Of a stretch of 64,000 nucleotides of DNA, positions 21,180 to 32,002 are shown in pieces. Source of the DNA: Babylonia areolata. Its lineage: Eukaryota; Mollusca; Gastropoda; Neogastropoda; Buccinidae. The notes below the pieces were generated by a model, which was given only the letters and a program-made list of their open reading frames with translations, did no database searches and was not told the origin of the DNA. The position numbers and the translations under genes are program-made. The DNA lies in contig NC_134878.1 of NCBI RefSeq assembly GCF_041734735.1, positions 35,989,342 to 36,053,341 of the forward strand, given 5' to 3'. Within the stretch, counting starts at the first letter, position 1, and each line of letters starts with the position of its first letter.

Positions 21180-24100
21180 ATGCCCACTCGGCGACAAACG
21201 GCTGCGGCCGTCACTCCCGGGTCAAAGTCCCAGATGGATAAGTCGAGTACCTCTACTCCTTCTCAGACAGATAAGTCAGGTTTGTCTGGATGGATACGGG
21301 GTCAACTGAAAGAGGATGACCCAGGTAATCTATCTGATGATGGAAGGAAAGGGGACACTGTTCCTCTATCTCACCAGGATCCTTACACAAAATTCAAAGC
21401 CATGGGTGCTGACATGGGTTTGACTGGTGAGGCCCTTGCGCGGTTTGTGGTTGATGCCGCTGCTAAGGAGGAAGATCGCGCAAATAGGGAGGAAGAGCGC
21501 CGTTACAGGCGCTGGAGGGATCACAGGGAGGATGAATATAGGGAAGAGGAAAGACGGTATAGGGAGAAGAGGGATGAGGAGGATAGGCAGCGTTTTGAAA
21601 GGAAAATGGAGTTAAAGCAAGAAGAGGTCGAGGCTCAAATAAGCCAACCGTTTTCCCTTGCTCCCTACGATGGGAAGGACGACTTCGACGACTTCCTGAC
21701 CCATTTTGAGAGGGTAGCGCTTCTCAATAAGTGGAAGCCAAGTTCATGGGCGGCTCGCTTAGTAACCTTGTTACAAGGTCGAGCTAGGGACGCTTGTCTG
21801 CGAGTGCCTCCGGAGAGACTTCATGACTACGAGTCATTGAAAGCTGCTTTACTCCGCGAGTTTCGGCTAGATGCCCATGCGTATTGTAAGCGTTTCCGAT
21901 CGATGCGGAAGCTTACAGAAGAGACCTTTATCCAATTTCTGGAAAGGCTTAAGGTCTGTCTGTCTCGCTGGTGCACAGCTGCTGGTCGCGATTACGACAG
22001 TGCAGAGGACCTAAGGGACTTGTTCCTTCAAGAACAGTTCCTAGCTACCCTTAACCCTGACCTCGTCAGTGAGGTTAAGCGTGAAGAACCAGACAGGGTG
22101 GAGGATGTCGCACGCATTACCTCGAAGGTTGTCAGTGCCAGGAGAGCGGGACGGATGGCTGAGAGTGAAGCACGAGCTTCCAGGAAATCCAGGGATCATG
22201 GTCTTGGTGCCAAACCTCATGCAGAGCAAAAGGCCGCATCTCTTGGACAAAGTAGTTCCGCTCTTATCGACAGCTCAAGGGGTGTCGAGAGCACTAGAGG
22301 AGTTACCTGTTTCCTCTGCGGGAAACTTGGACATGTGGCCAAAGAGTGCCGCCAGCGGAAGAAGGTTTCCCTTATAGCACAGCCGAGCTTTCTGCAGCAG
22401 GGTTCCCATTCCCCACCTCCATCTCTTTGTGTTTCCTGTGCGGCAAAGCAGTACTCACCACGATGTGAGGCTGTCATCAACGGGGTTTCAGTCCCGGCTT
22501 TGCGAGACACCGGAGCTCACATGGTTGTCGTTGCACGCCATCTGGTCAGTCCAGATTCTTTCACTGGAGCGACTGTCCGTGTGGTGCTGGCCGAATCAAG
22601 ATGCACCTCTGTCCTACCCATCGCCAGGGTAGATTTCCAGTCTCCTTTCGTGGAAGGCAGGCTAGACGTGGCAGTAATGGAGGCTCCTGTGGAAGAGGTC
22701 CTTATTGGGAATACTGCCTGGTGCGAGGATGGCACTTCAGTGCCCGTGCCCGTTTACTCGGACGCCAGTCTTGTGGGTGCTGTTGAGACGCGGGCCCAAG
22801 CAGCTGCCAGGGCTAAAGGGTTATCTCCCTTGCCTGTCAAGGACATCCAGATCCATGTGTCTAGACAGGACCTAGAGCATCAGCAGGATAGCGATCCTGA
22901 CCTGTGTCAAGCTCGGGAGCTGGCTGTGTCTAAAGCCGTCAAAAAGACACGATCTAGAGAGGTCATGTACTTCAGGAAGCAGGGAATACTGATGCGGCGT
23001 TTCAAGGACCATCGGGGGGAAGCAACCCAAATCTGTGTTCCTAAGGAACTGCGTTCCACAGTGTTGCTTCTTGCCCATGAAGCCCCCATGTCGGGTCATC
23101 TTGGGGTTAAGCGCACGCAGGGAAGAGTTTTCCCACATTTCTACTGGCCTGGCATGTGTGCTGACATTCGGCGTTTCGTCCGTTCTTGTGACACATGCCA
23201 GAAGACGGTAGCTAAGGGTCGAGTCCCGAAAGTGCCACTCGTCAAGATGCCCCTCATTTCAGAGCCCTTCAGTCGAGTAGCTGTCGACATTGTAGGACCT
23301 ATATCCCCTTCATCTGAGTCTGGCAAAAGGTACATTTTAACAATGGTCGACTATGCGACCAGGTACCCAGAAGCTGTCGCTCTCAAACACGTTTCGGCTG
23401 AAACTGTGGCTGAGGCGTTGTTCACCATGTGGACACGTACAGGTGTTCCTGCTGAGGTCTTGACTGATCGTGGTTCTCAGTTCACAGGCAGTGTCATGCA
23501 GGAAGTCTATCGCCTTCTGTCTGTGCGGGGCTTGACCACAACCCCCTACCACGCTCAGTGCAACGGGTTGGTGGAGCGTTTTAACGCTACTTTGAAGGCA
23601 ATGCTGCGGAGACTATCACACGAGAAACCTCGAGCCTGGGACCGCTGGATTCCCGCTCTGTTATTTGCCTACAGAGAAGTTCCCCAGGAGAGCACTGGCT
23701 ACTCGCCTTTCGAGCTGCTCTATGGGAGAACAGTACGGGGTCCCATGCAGATCCTCAGAGAACACTGGCTCCACCCTGAGAGGCCAGAAATTCAGACTGC
23801 TGCTGAATACGTGGTAGAACTGCGAAACAGAATCGCAGAGTCCTGTACCATTGCTCAGCAAAACCTCGAAAGGGCCTCAAGGCGGTACAAGGGTTATTTT
23901 GACGCCAAAGCAAAGCAAAGACAGTTCGCTGAGGGGAGCAAAGTACTTCTCCTTCGCCCCACCAAACAGAACAAACTGGAACTTGAATGGCAGGGTCCAT
24001 ACACTGTTCTGCGTCGTGTGGGCATCGCAGATTATTGCGTTCAGATTGGCGAGAAAGAAAAGCTGTACCATGCCAATCTGTTGAAAGAATACATTGAGCG

Positions 24101-25631
24101 CACTCCTCGAGGGACTGTGGCTCTGGCTGTGATTGAAGACCCAGAGGTCTGGGAAGGAACGAGGACAGTGGAACGCGACATTCCACTCATGCCCCTGGAG
24201 GCAACTGAAGGTTCAGAGGATGTTGTGCTGGCCGCTGATAACTCCTCACTGAAAGAGGCCATTCGTGAAATGACTCGAGGGTTTAGGGACGTTCTCACTG
24301 ACTTGCCTGCCTGTACGAACCTCGAGACATGCACGCTCAATCTCACCTCCGACACCCCTATTAGGGCTAAGCAGTATCCACTGCCCTACTCCCAACGTGA
24401 GACGATTCAAGAGGAGGTCCAACAAATGTTGAAGATGGGCGTGATAGAGCCATCCTCGTCCCCATACTCCTCTCCTATCGTCCTCGTAAAGAAGAAAGAT
24501 GGAAAGGTACGGTTTTGCGTCGATTTCCGTCGCATCAATAAGATAACCGTGTTTGATGCTGAACTAATGCCAGATGTAGAGGCACTGTTTTCCCGGTTAT
24601 CAGGGAAAAAGGTGTTCTCGAAGTTAGACCTTTCAAAGGGGTACTGGCAGATCCCCATGGTGGAAGCTGATCGCCCTAAAACAGCTTTCACTACTCCTCA
24701 GGGACACTTCCAGTGGTGTGTAATGCCGTTTGGCCTCAAAACTGCTGGCGCAGTATTTTCCCGCATGATGCGGAAGTTAGTACTGCCTCTCAACAGCCCG
24801 GACGTGGACAACTTCATGGACGATGTTCTTATCTCCTCCGCCGATGAAACACGGCATCTAAGGCTCTTATGCAGCGTGTTTTCCCGGTTGCGTGATTGCA
24901 AACTGACAGCACGGCCCTCCAAATGTTTTCTCGGCCACAGGGAGTTAGACTATCTGGGTCACCATGTGGGTGCTGGGAAAATTTGGCCAGATGCAGAAAA
25001 AATGGAGAAGATCCGAGAATCACCTCGTCCCTGTACGAAACGACAGCTCCGAGGGTTTCTGGGCCTCGTGGGGTTCTACAGGAGGTTCGTTCCTCAGTTT
25101 GCGGAAATCGCTCTTCCCTTGACTGAGAAAACCAAGAGCAAGGAGCCAAACAAAGTTATCTGGGATGAGTACTGCGAGAGAGCTTTTCTGCAGCTCAAAC
25201 AAATCCTCTGCAGTAGGCCAGTTTGCTGTCTCCCCGATCTGTCCAAGCCTTTCATACTGCGGACTGACGCTTCGAACGTGGGGTTGGGAGCTCTTCTGCT
25301 CCAAGATCAAGGTATGGGTGCTCAACCAGTGGCGTGTGCCAGTAAGAAATTGAGCCCAGCCGAACGCAATTACCCCACAATTGAAAAGGAATGCCTGGCT
25401 CTTGTGTGGGGTATTCCGAGGTTTGAACCCTACCTCTACGGGAAGGAGTTTGTCGTCCAGGTGGACCATGCACCGCTGCAATATCTAGACAAGGCCAAAA
25501 CGGTCAGCGGCAGACTGACGCGCTGGGCTCTACAGTTGCAGCCTTTCTCGTTCAGGGTGCAAGCCATTCCTGGCAAAGAAAACGTTGGTGCTGACTTCCT
25601 CAGTCGTCTGCCAGAGTTGGATGAAATATGA
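21180..25631 (+). CDS. Gag-Pol polyprotein of the LTR element, copy 1
   Basis: One ORF of 1,483 residues from ATG 21,180 (MPTRRQTAAAV). The frame is also open upstream to 21,099, but that stretch is an A-rich leader. Domains by residue: charged N-terminal Gag with a Glu/Arg-rich coiled-coil-like segment (about 95-155); Gag core; CCHC zinc knuckle CFLCGKLGHVAKEC (about 377); aspartic protease with RDTGAH (about 443); integrase zinc-binding H-H-C-C segment (about 630-670); integrase catalytic core with VDIVGPI, DRGSQFTG and GLVERFNATL (about 700-800); GPY-type module (about 939); RT with FSKLDLSKGYWQI and FMDD (about 1,147-1,212); RNase H with RTDASNVGLGALL (about 1,360); end LSRLPEL. Gag and Pol share one frame, so no frameshift is needed. 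The equivalent ORF is in copy 2. Confidence 0.93.
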   Translation: MPTRRQTAAAVTPGSKSQMDKSSTSTPSQTDKSGLSGWIRGQLKEDDPGNLSDDGRKGDTVPLSHQDPYTKFKAMGADMGLTGEALARFVVDAAAKEEDRANREEERRYRRWRDHREDEYREEERRYREKRDEEDRQRFERKMELKQEEVEAQISQPFSLAPYDGKDDFDDFLTHFERVALLNKWKPSSWAARLVTLLQGRARDACLRVPPERLHDYESLKAALLREFRLDAHAYCKRFRSMRKLTEETFIQFLERLKVCLSRWCTAAGRDYDSAEDLRDLFLQEQFLATLNPDLVSEVKREEPDRVEDVARITSKVVSARRAGRMAESEARASRKSRDHGLGAKPHAEQKAASLGQSSSALIDSSRGVESTRGVTCFLCGKLGHVAKECRQRKKVSLIAQPSFLQQGSHSPPPSLCVSCAAKQYSPRCEAVINGVSVPALRDTGAHMVVVARHLVSPDSFTGATVRVVLAESRCTSVLPIARVDFQSPFVEGRLDVAVMEAPVEEVLIGNTAWCEDGTSVPVPVYSDASLVGAVETRAQAAARAKGLSPLPVKDIQIHVSRQDLEHQQDSDPDLCQARELAVSKAVKKTRSREVMYFRKQGILMRRFKDHRGEATQICVPKELRSTVLLLAHEAPMSGHLGVKRTQGRVFPHFYWPGMCADIRRFVRSCDTCQKTVAKGRVPKVPLVKMPLISEPFSRVAVDIVGPISPSSESGKRYILTMVDYATRYPEAVALKHVSAETVAEALFTMWTRTGVPAEVLTDRGSQFTGSVMQEVYRLLSVRGLTTTPYHAQCNGLVERFNATLKAMLRRLSHEKPRAWDRWIPALLFAYREVPQESTGYSPFELLYGRTVRGPMQILREHWLHPERPEIQTAAEYVVELRNRIAESCTIAQQNLERASRRYKGYFDAKAKQRQFAEGSKVLLLRPTKQNKLELEWQGPYTVLRRVGIADYCVQIGEKEKLYHANLLKEYIERTPRGTVALAVIEDPEVWEGTRTVERDIPLMPLEATEGSEDVVLAADNSSLKEAIREMTRGFRDVLTDLPACTNLETCTLNLTSDTPIRAKQYPLPYSQRETIQEEVQQMLKMGVIEPSSSPYSSPIVLVKKKDGKVRFCVDFRRINKITVFDAELMPDVEALFSRLSGKKVFSKLDLSKGYWQIPMVEADRPKTAFTTPQGHFQWCVMPFGLKTAGAVFSRMMRKLVLPLNSPDVDNFMDDVLISSADETRHLRLLCSVFSRLRDCKLTARPSKCFLGHRELDYLGHHVGAGKIWPDAEKMEKIRESPRPCTKRQLRGFLGLVGFYRRFVPQFAEIALPLTEKTKSKEPNKVIWDEYCERAFLQLKQILCSRPVCCLPDLSKPFILRTDASNVGLGALLLQDQGMGAQPVACASKKLSPAERNYPTIEKECLALVWGIPRFEPYLYGKEFVVQVDHAPLQYLDKAKTVSGRLTRWALQLQPFSFRVQAIPGKENVGADFLSRLPELDEI

Positions 25632-25983
25632 TCTGAATACGGCCCAGTTTGAGTGTTAACACCTGAATGAGGCAGCTGTATACTGGCCATGTGTATCTTT
25701 TAATACTACTTATTAGTTGGTAAGGTTGGCAATTCTATAATTTGCAATTCATCCTGTTATTCCAGACTTCATAGTTTTGATGATGATGTTGTTGTTTTTT
25801 CATTTAATTGTTTTGCCTTTTCCTTACATTTAGTTTCAGGAGGGCAGTGTCTTGTCATATGTCTCTGTTTGAGAGGACATTGTGGATGATACGGCAGTGG
25901 GAATGTGTGTTATTGTGTTTGTCATTCTGTGTGACATGTTTATAATTAAGTTTCAATCTTCGTTTGAACTTGAGGGGGGCTGT

Positions 25984-26990
25984 TGTCACATCTCATGACA
26001 AAATCAGATATGAGTGCTAAACCCCCTCGTTCCCCCACCCCATCTAGCTAGAGAGCAGTGTGGGTTGTGCTGTTTGCACGAGATACTCAGTCTGTCTCGG
26101 TCTCAGTGCAGGCTGTCACTGAACTGAGATCAGCCTCTTCCTTGTTAACAAATGACAAGATTCTGGGCTTTTCGCCCGCGACTGTCAGAGGAGGCAGCCG
26201 TGCCAGTCTTTGGCTCTCTTCAGGGCTGTTTGCCCGTCTGGACGCTTGTAGTGGGGATCACTTTCCTCCGAGTGGTCGTGGTCTCTGTGTTCTCTGTGTG
26301 AACTTCCAGCCTTGGGGTAGTGGTACCTCTCTGGAAGTGTTTTCAGTGTTCCCACTTTCGCGCTCATCCACTGACTTCCCTACCCTTCCACTGACCCTCC
26401 ACTGTCTCCCCGGGAACCCCTCTGCCTGCCTTTGGCTTCCTTAGTCCAGGCCTCCGTTGGCTGCTGCCGCCTGCCGCTGGCTGCCGTCGCCAGCGTTCTC
26501 TGGCCTGACGCTCAGCCGTCTGGGTGTTCGTCTCTTCGTCTTCGTCGTCACTGCTCTTCGTCTTCGTCGTCACTGTTCGTGTTCGTCGTCGCTGTTCTTC
26601 GTCTTCGTCGTCGCTGTTCTTCGTCGTCGTCACTCACTGTTCGTCTTAGTCGTCACTGTTCGTCTTCGTCGTCACTGTTCCTCGTCGTCGTCACTTACTG
26701 TTCGTCGTCGTCGTCACTACATCATTAACGTTGTGCTTGTTTCCTTATCTTAAAGCTCTGTTTTTTTTTGTGTGTTGGGTTTTTTTTTTGTGTGTGTGTT
26801 ATTATTTATCCATTCTGTTATTTAAGTGTTGTTGCAGCTGGGGTTGTGGTTATTGTTTGTGGGCAAGCTAGGTGTGTGATTAAACAAATGTATGTGAACC
26901 CTGAATTGTTGTAGTCTGTGTTTGTGTTGTCTGGGTGTTAGTGCTGGGCTGGGTGGGGGTTTCTAGTCCGCTCTCTTATAGAGCGTGACA
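25984..26990 (+). repeat. 3' LTR, copy 1
   Basis: 1,007 bp, preceded by the purine tract 'gaggggggc' (25,972-25,980). It differs from its own 5' LTR at about five substitutions and in T/G run lengths, but shares those states with the 3' LTR of the second element at 38,112-39,118. Confidence 0.93.
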
Positions 26991-27097
26991 ACCGCCTTCA
27001 TCATTTTGAAGATTCTGTAGACTATAAGGGGGGTTTGCGTGTTTTGTGGATTCATGAGGTAGAGGTTTCTGGGCCAGGGGATGGGGGGTGAGGTATG
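26991..27097 (-). mobile_element. 5' tip of LINE-A beyond the LTR element, copy 1
   Basis: After the ACCGC duplicate the minus strand continues the LINE-A frame outward: an ATG at 27,055-27,053 opens MNPQNTQTPLIVYRIFKMMK, which leads directly into AVVKGKKKNRRGK at 19,875. The LTR element therefore sits about 20 codons into the LINE-A ORF. Upstream is a short leader and then the G-rich tract that marks the LINE-C 3' end. Confidence 0.75.
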
Positions 27098-27746
27098 GGG
27101 GCGGGGGGGGAGGGGGGGGGGGAGGGGGGGGGGAGGTAATCAGATTCGGGATTTGAAGCCTTCCAGGGTTATGCTGAGAGCAGTCTCAGCAGGAAGGCTG
27201 TTCCAGTTTGATACTGTTCGAGGGAAGAAAGACTTTTGCCTGTACAGCGTCCTGCAGTTGGAGAGGTGGTATGCTGCTGGATGCGATCCTCGGGTCCCAG
27301 TGGATGCTGAAGGATTTTGAGAGGGCTTGTGGCATGTGTTGATGATAAGACTGCCGCTATGGAACTTATAGAAGTTAATCAGTCTTGCCTTTCTCCTTCG
27401 CTCTTTGAGGGGAGACCACTGAAGAGTCTCCATCATGTCTTGCACACTGGATGTTTTCCTGTGTCGATGGGTCGCCCAGCGAGCAGCCCGGCGTTGTACT
27501 GCCTCAAGTTTATTGATATCCTTCTCTGTATAGGGGTCCCACACAGAGCTGGCATACTCCAAGGTTGGGCGGACCAGTGTTTGGTAGGCTTGCTGTTTGA
27601 TGCGCTGGGAGCCTACTTTCAGGTTCCGTCTTAGTAGGCCTAAGGTCTTGTTGGCTCAGTTGGAGACATTGGAGATGTGGGGGGTCCATCTAAGGTCAGA
27701 GGTGATGGTGATGCCGAGGTATTTGGATTTACTGACTACATCAAGG
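27098..27746 (-). mobile_element. LINE-C fragment, copy 1 (cut by the duplication junction)
   Basis: The minus strand at 27,562-27,140 encodes the C-terminal part of a CR1-like RT protein: MEYASSVWDPYTEKDINKLE, QRRAARWATHRHRKTSSV and FFPRTVSNWNSLPAETA. The G tract on the plus strand (27,098-27,135) is the C-rich region after the ORF end. At 27,746 the element is cut and joined to the RTE-like RT of the next duplication unit. The full continuation is at 39,226-40,405. Confidence 0.85.
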
Positions 27747-28943
27747 AGGAAGTACCATCAGACTGGAAGGAGGGCTACCTCATCAAGCTACCCAAGAAAG
27801 GAGACCTCAGCAACTGTGCCAACTATAGAGGGATAACGCTTCTGTCAGTGCCAGGAAAAGTCTTGAACAGGATCCTCCTCGAGAGAATGAAAAGTGCAGT
27901 CGACCCTCTCCTCTGAGACCAGCAGGCCGGCTTCCGCCAGAACAGATCATGCGTAGATCAGATTGCCACCTTGCGCATCATCGTTGAGCAATCTTTAGAG
28001 TGGAACTCGTCTTTATACATCAACTTTGTTGATTATGAGAAAGCATTCGACAGTGTGGACCGCAACACCCTCTGGAAACTGCTTCGCCACTATGGAGTGC
28101 CAACCAAACTGGTCAACTTGATCAAGAACTCCTACGAAAGAATGACCTCCCGGGTGGTCCATGGAGGACAACTCACAAACAGCTTCGAGGTGAAGACCGG
28201 AGTCAGACAAGGCTGTCTCCTGTCGCCTTTCCTCTTCCTCCTGACGATCGATTGGACCATGAAGACATCAACAGCATACAGAAGAAATGGAATCCAGTGG
28301 ACACTGTGGGACCAACTAGATGATCTCGACTTTGCAGACGACCTGGCCCTGCTTTCCCACAGCCGCCAACAAATGCAGGACAAGACTACAGAACTAGCAG
28401 CCACCTCATTACAAGTTGGCCTCAAGATCCATGAAGGCAAAAACCAAGATTCTCAAGATCAATGCAGCGAGTGAGGACCCAGTCCCACTAAACGGGAATG
28501 AGCTGGAAGAAGTGGAGGCATTCACGTACCTGGGTAGCATCATCAACACGCAGGGCGGCACAGACGCAGACGTCAGAGCAAGAATTGGCAAGGCGAGGGC
28601 AGCGTACTTGCAGCTGAAGAACATCTGGAGCTCCAAGGTGGTGTCGACTCGGACAAAGATCAGGCTGTTCAACTCCAACGTCAAGTCAGTCCTACTGTAT
28701 GGAGCGGAGACATGGAGGACAACAAAGACCACCATCAAGAAAGTGCAGACCTTCATCAACAGCTGCCTGAGAAGAATTCTCCAGATCCACTGGCCCGACA
28801 CCATCAGCAACGCAGACCTGTGGCAACGTACCAACCAGCTGCCAGCTGAGGATGAAATCCGGCGCAGGAGATGGGGATGGATCGGGCACACCCTGAGGAA
28901 GCCAGCCAGCAACATCACAAGGCAGGCACTATCATGGATCATG
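27747..28943 (+). mobile_element. RTE-like RT segment, copy 2 (5'-truncated by the duplication)
   Basis: This equals 15,620-16,816 of copy 1, from EEVPSDWKEGYLIKLPKKG onward, with the same internal stop and frame change. The (TAAG)n-tailed piece and the first RT blocks are absent because the duplication starts within the RT. The right target-site copy lies at 28,944-28,955. Confidence 0.88.
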
Positions 28944-28955
28944 GTTAGATTTATG

Positions 28956-31900
28956 GCATGTTGGTTTCCGGGCGTATGGATGGACGATAGCCACTGGAGG
29001 GCATGTGTCACAGCTTCAGCTTCCATCGTTAGGCTGGAGGTTGTGACTTTGTAGGCAGCATTCTCTTCCCTAATTGTTTTTCCATTTTGTTTTGCAGTGA
29101 ATCCCCAATCGGATTGGTCTTTGTGACTGAGCCATCTGTGTATATGATGATGTCCTCTTCTTTACTGTTTTCTTCTATGAGTAGCTTCACTTCCGCATCA
29201 GTTTTGCCCTCTGGCCATTCCCGACAATGTCTTCCTAGAGTGGGTGAAATGGCTGTGTTGAATAGATGGTTGATGTTTTTGGGGTTTTTCTCCCATTCTT
29301 TTGTTTCTTTCAGGTCTTGTAGTCGGCATACTAGCTGGATTGTGTCTTCTGCTTGTCCCATCCATGATCTTCCTCGTCCTTGGCGGCTGCCTTTTGGTTC
29401 TTTGACTGCGTCATGCAGTGGGTTTTGAGGGTTTTCTAATGCTTTGAAGTAGGTCTTGACCTGGTCTGCACTGAAGGAAGGTCAAGCAGGTATCACATGG
29501 TTTCTGTGGGCGTGTCTTTTGTTGTTCCAAGGATCAGCCTCATAGCTTCATTTTGAACTCTTTCTAATTTTAGGAGGTTGCTTTGAGATGGTGTTGTTAG
29601 CCCAAGTCCAGAGTTGATCACACTGAGGACGAGTGATTGGTATAGCAGGAAGAGGTGGCGTTGTTCAATACCTTTGGTTGCCATTGCTTTTAAGACTGAA
29701 AGGCCCTTTTTGCATTTGAGAACAGTATTTTCCGTATGTTTTCTGAACTAGGTCAGCATCCTGTCGAAGTGTATTCCTAGGCAGTGTAGGCATTCAGTTT
29801 TCTCGATCTGAATCCCGTCGAATGACACAGGTGGTGGTGATTTGCTCGCGGTTCTGTTGTTGAGGGTGCACAGCAACGTTTGGGCTTTCGCTGGATTGAT
29901 GGAAGATCCTCTGTCTTTGCACCATTGAGCAATATTGTTTAGTTGTTTCTGGATGGCTTTAGTTCTTTCTTGAGCATCTTTCGAAGTTTTGAAGACCAGG
30001 CCATCGTCCGCAAGAGTAAGCACCCGAGCTATTCCATTGTTGTTTAAGTCTGCAAGGCCCTTTGTGTAGACATTGTAGAGGACAGGAGAGAGTGGAGACC
30101 CTTGTGGCAGTCCCATGGATAGTTTAGAAGGTGCAGACATCCAATCTCCGAGGCGTAGGATGACGGTTCTTTCCTGAAACGCTGCTGCTATCCATCTTGT
30201 CAGTGTCAAACTTACTCCATACCTTAGTAGCAGCTCCATGAGGTGCGCAAACTGGACTTTATTGTAGGCATCTTCAAGGCCTCATATGCAAAAGCAGCTG
30301 CATTTTCCCATGTGGACTTGCCTGTTCTGTAACCACCTTGATTTGAAGGGAGAATGTGCCTGTGTTCAAGATCCCTTGCAAGTTTCCTGGCTATCGTGCG
30401 TTCCATGAGCTTTCCAGCAATGTTTTGCATGGTTCGGATCCGGTAGCCGCTTACCTGACGATGGTCCTTTTCTGGTTTTGGTATGGGTTTTAAGGAGCTG
30501 TGTGTCAAGTCCTCCGGCACATGTCCATTGTGGAAACTGTTTTGATATAGATTGAAAAGTTTGCTTCTGTCTTCTTCCGATAGCTCCTTGATGTCCGAGT
30601 AGCGAACTTTGTCTGGGCCAGGAGCCGATTCTTTCTTGCATTTAGCTATTGCTTCGGTTTAGATCATCTGTTGTCAAGTCATCATCGGGTCCAGTCTGCA
30701 TAAGGGTTTGGTTTAACGCCTCGACATATTTCTTTTTCTCATCTAAGTTTCTTTGATCGCTCTGTTGTATGAAACATTTGAGCAGGGCGGATCCTTTTTC
30801 TTCGTTTGTCTTAAGCTTGGTTCCTTCAGTGTCTAACATGTCTGGGGTTGTTGTTGTGCACGTTTTCCATTCCATGCGACGATAAAATTGCCAGAACTCT
30901 GTCAATGTTGTGTCATAACTGAGTGCCTCGCAAAACTGTTTCCACTTGTCATTTTTGGCCTCTTGAGCAATGACTTCAAACTGTGTAGTTTTTTCTTTCA
31001 TTTTTTTTCAGTATCTTTGTCTGGAGATGGTTTTGTTCTCTCTTTTTGCCAAAGTTTAACAGCCGCATGTTTTTCTATCCAGGCTCTCTCTGTGTCGGTA
31101 TTCCACCATGGGGGCTGAATAGTTTGCATCCTGTTCGGTGCCGTTCTTTTGTTTCTTCTGCGTCGATGACAGTTGTCTCTTTGGTTTCATACTGAAATGG
31201 TTCACTCGGTTTCATACAGGGTTTATCTGGCAGTTTTTGTCGACTGAAAACTACCGGGAGGTGGTCACTGCCTTGGTGTGGAAGCGTCTCTGCATTCATT
31301 TCTGCTCTGAATTTTGGAGATGTTAGAGCGATGTCGATCACACTGTCACTGTCCCCTTGTCTTGTTCCAAGGCGAGTTGGGGATGTGGTTGTTAATGGGC
31401 TAAGAAGAATTTCCACTATCATTCCTTCAAGTGCGTGTCCTTGTGGGTTGGTGTTCCGCTGGTCCCATAACTTCGATCTTGCATTAAGGTCTCCACAGAT
31501 AATGACTGAGTCTCCAAATTCGTTCTCTATTTCCTCTAAAAAGGCCCAATCCTCTTTTGTTGTGCAGGTTCCTGGGTGAACATTGGCATTGATGAGCACG
31601 ATGCTTTTGTGAATTCCGTCAGGTTTTTCAAGACGCACCCCCACTAGTTCACATGAGTTGCTACACCATTTCTCTAGATTTATGGTGGAATCTTTGTTTT
31701 TTTAGGTTTTTGTTCAGTATGATTGCTACTCCTCTTCCTTCATTCCTTTGAAAGACTGTGAAATTCTCAAAATGTATTGGTCTGTCTGCACTTGTCCTGG
31801 TCTCTTGGAGACATAAAATGTCAAAATCATATGCCAATTTCTCAATTGTTGAGATTCTCATTCTCGCGCTGGAACAATTCCAACTGCCGATTCTAAAGAA

Positions 31901-32002
31901 TTTCTTTGACAGCCGCTCTGCTTTTGTCATTCTGCTACCTAAGCACAATCTTTTCCCACCTCTTTTGCCACGCCTGTTCTTCTTCTTTCCCTTGACTACC
32001 GC
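28956..32002 (-). mobile_element. LINE-A, copy 2 (without its 3' RNase H end)
   Basis: This is the duplicate of 16,829-19,875 and carries EN, RT and the first half of RNase H with the same lesions. The RNase H end and 3' region (14,775-15,268) were not included in the duplication. One substitution relative to copy 1 is at 29,785, changing Arg to His in the RT C-terminal segment. Confidence 0.88.

Larger units (their letters stand above)
19876..26990 (+). mobile_element. Whole-looking Ty3-like (Gmr1-like) LTR retrotransposon, copy 1
   Basis: This is a 7,115-bp fossil LTR element with two ~1-kb LTRs (TGTCAC...GTGACA), a 5-bp ACCGC target duplication, a primer-binding-site candidate, one long gag-pol ORF and a purine tract before the 3' LTR. 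The pol order is protease, integrase, RT, RNase H. Most Ty3/gypsy elements place integrase last; integrase-first order is described for the Gmr1 group. The element looks whole, with no obvious break in the ORF. The LTRs differ by about five substitutions plus some run-length changes over 1 kb, so it is young in evolutionary terms. It lies in the ORF of LINE-A, in opposite orientation. Confidence 0.93.
15617..27746. repeat. 12.13-kb tandem duplication, copy 1
   Basis: This block recurs directly at 27,744-39,877. The offset is 12,127 bases at the left and 12,131 at the right, the change being due to A- and G-run length differences. The junction at 27,744-27,746 joins 'gactacatca' (end of unit) to 'aggaggaagtacc' (start of unit) with a shared AGG. 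The block contains part of the RTE-like insertion, most of LINE-A, the whole LTR element and part of LINE-C. I noticed only a few base differences between the copies (for example C at 17,658, T at 29,785). Confidence 0.93.

Noticed and set aside
22217-25690. Antisense ORFs of 60-153 codons opposite the gag-pol ORF
   Set aside because: They are shadows of a long GC-moderate coding frame and have no motifs or ribosome context.
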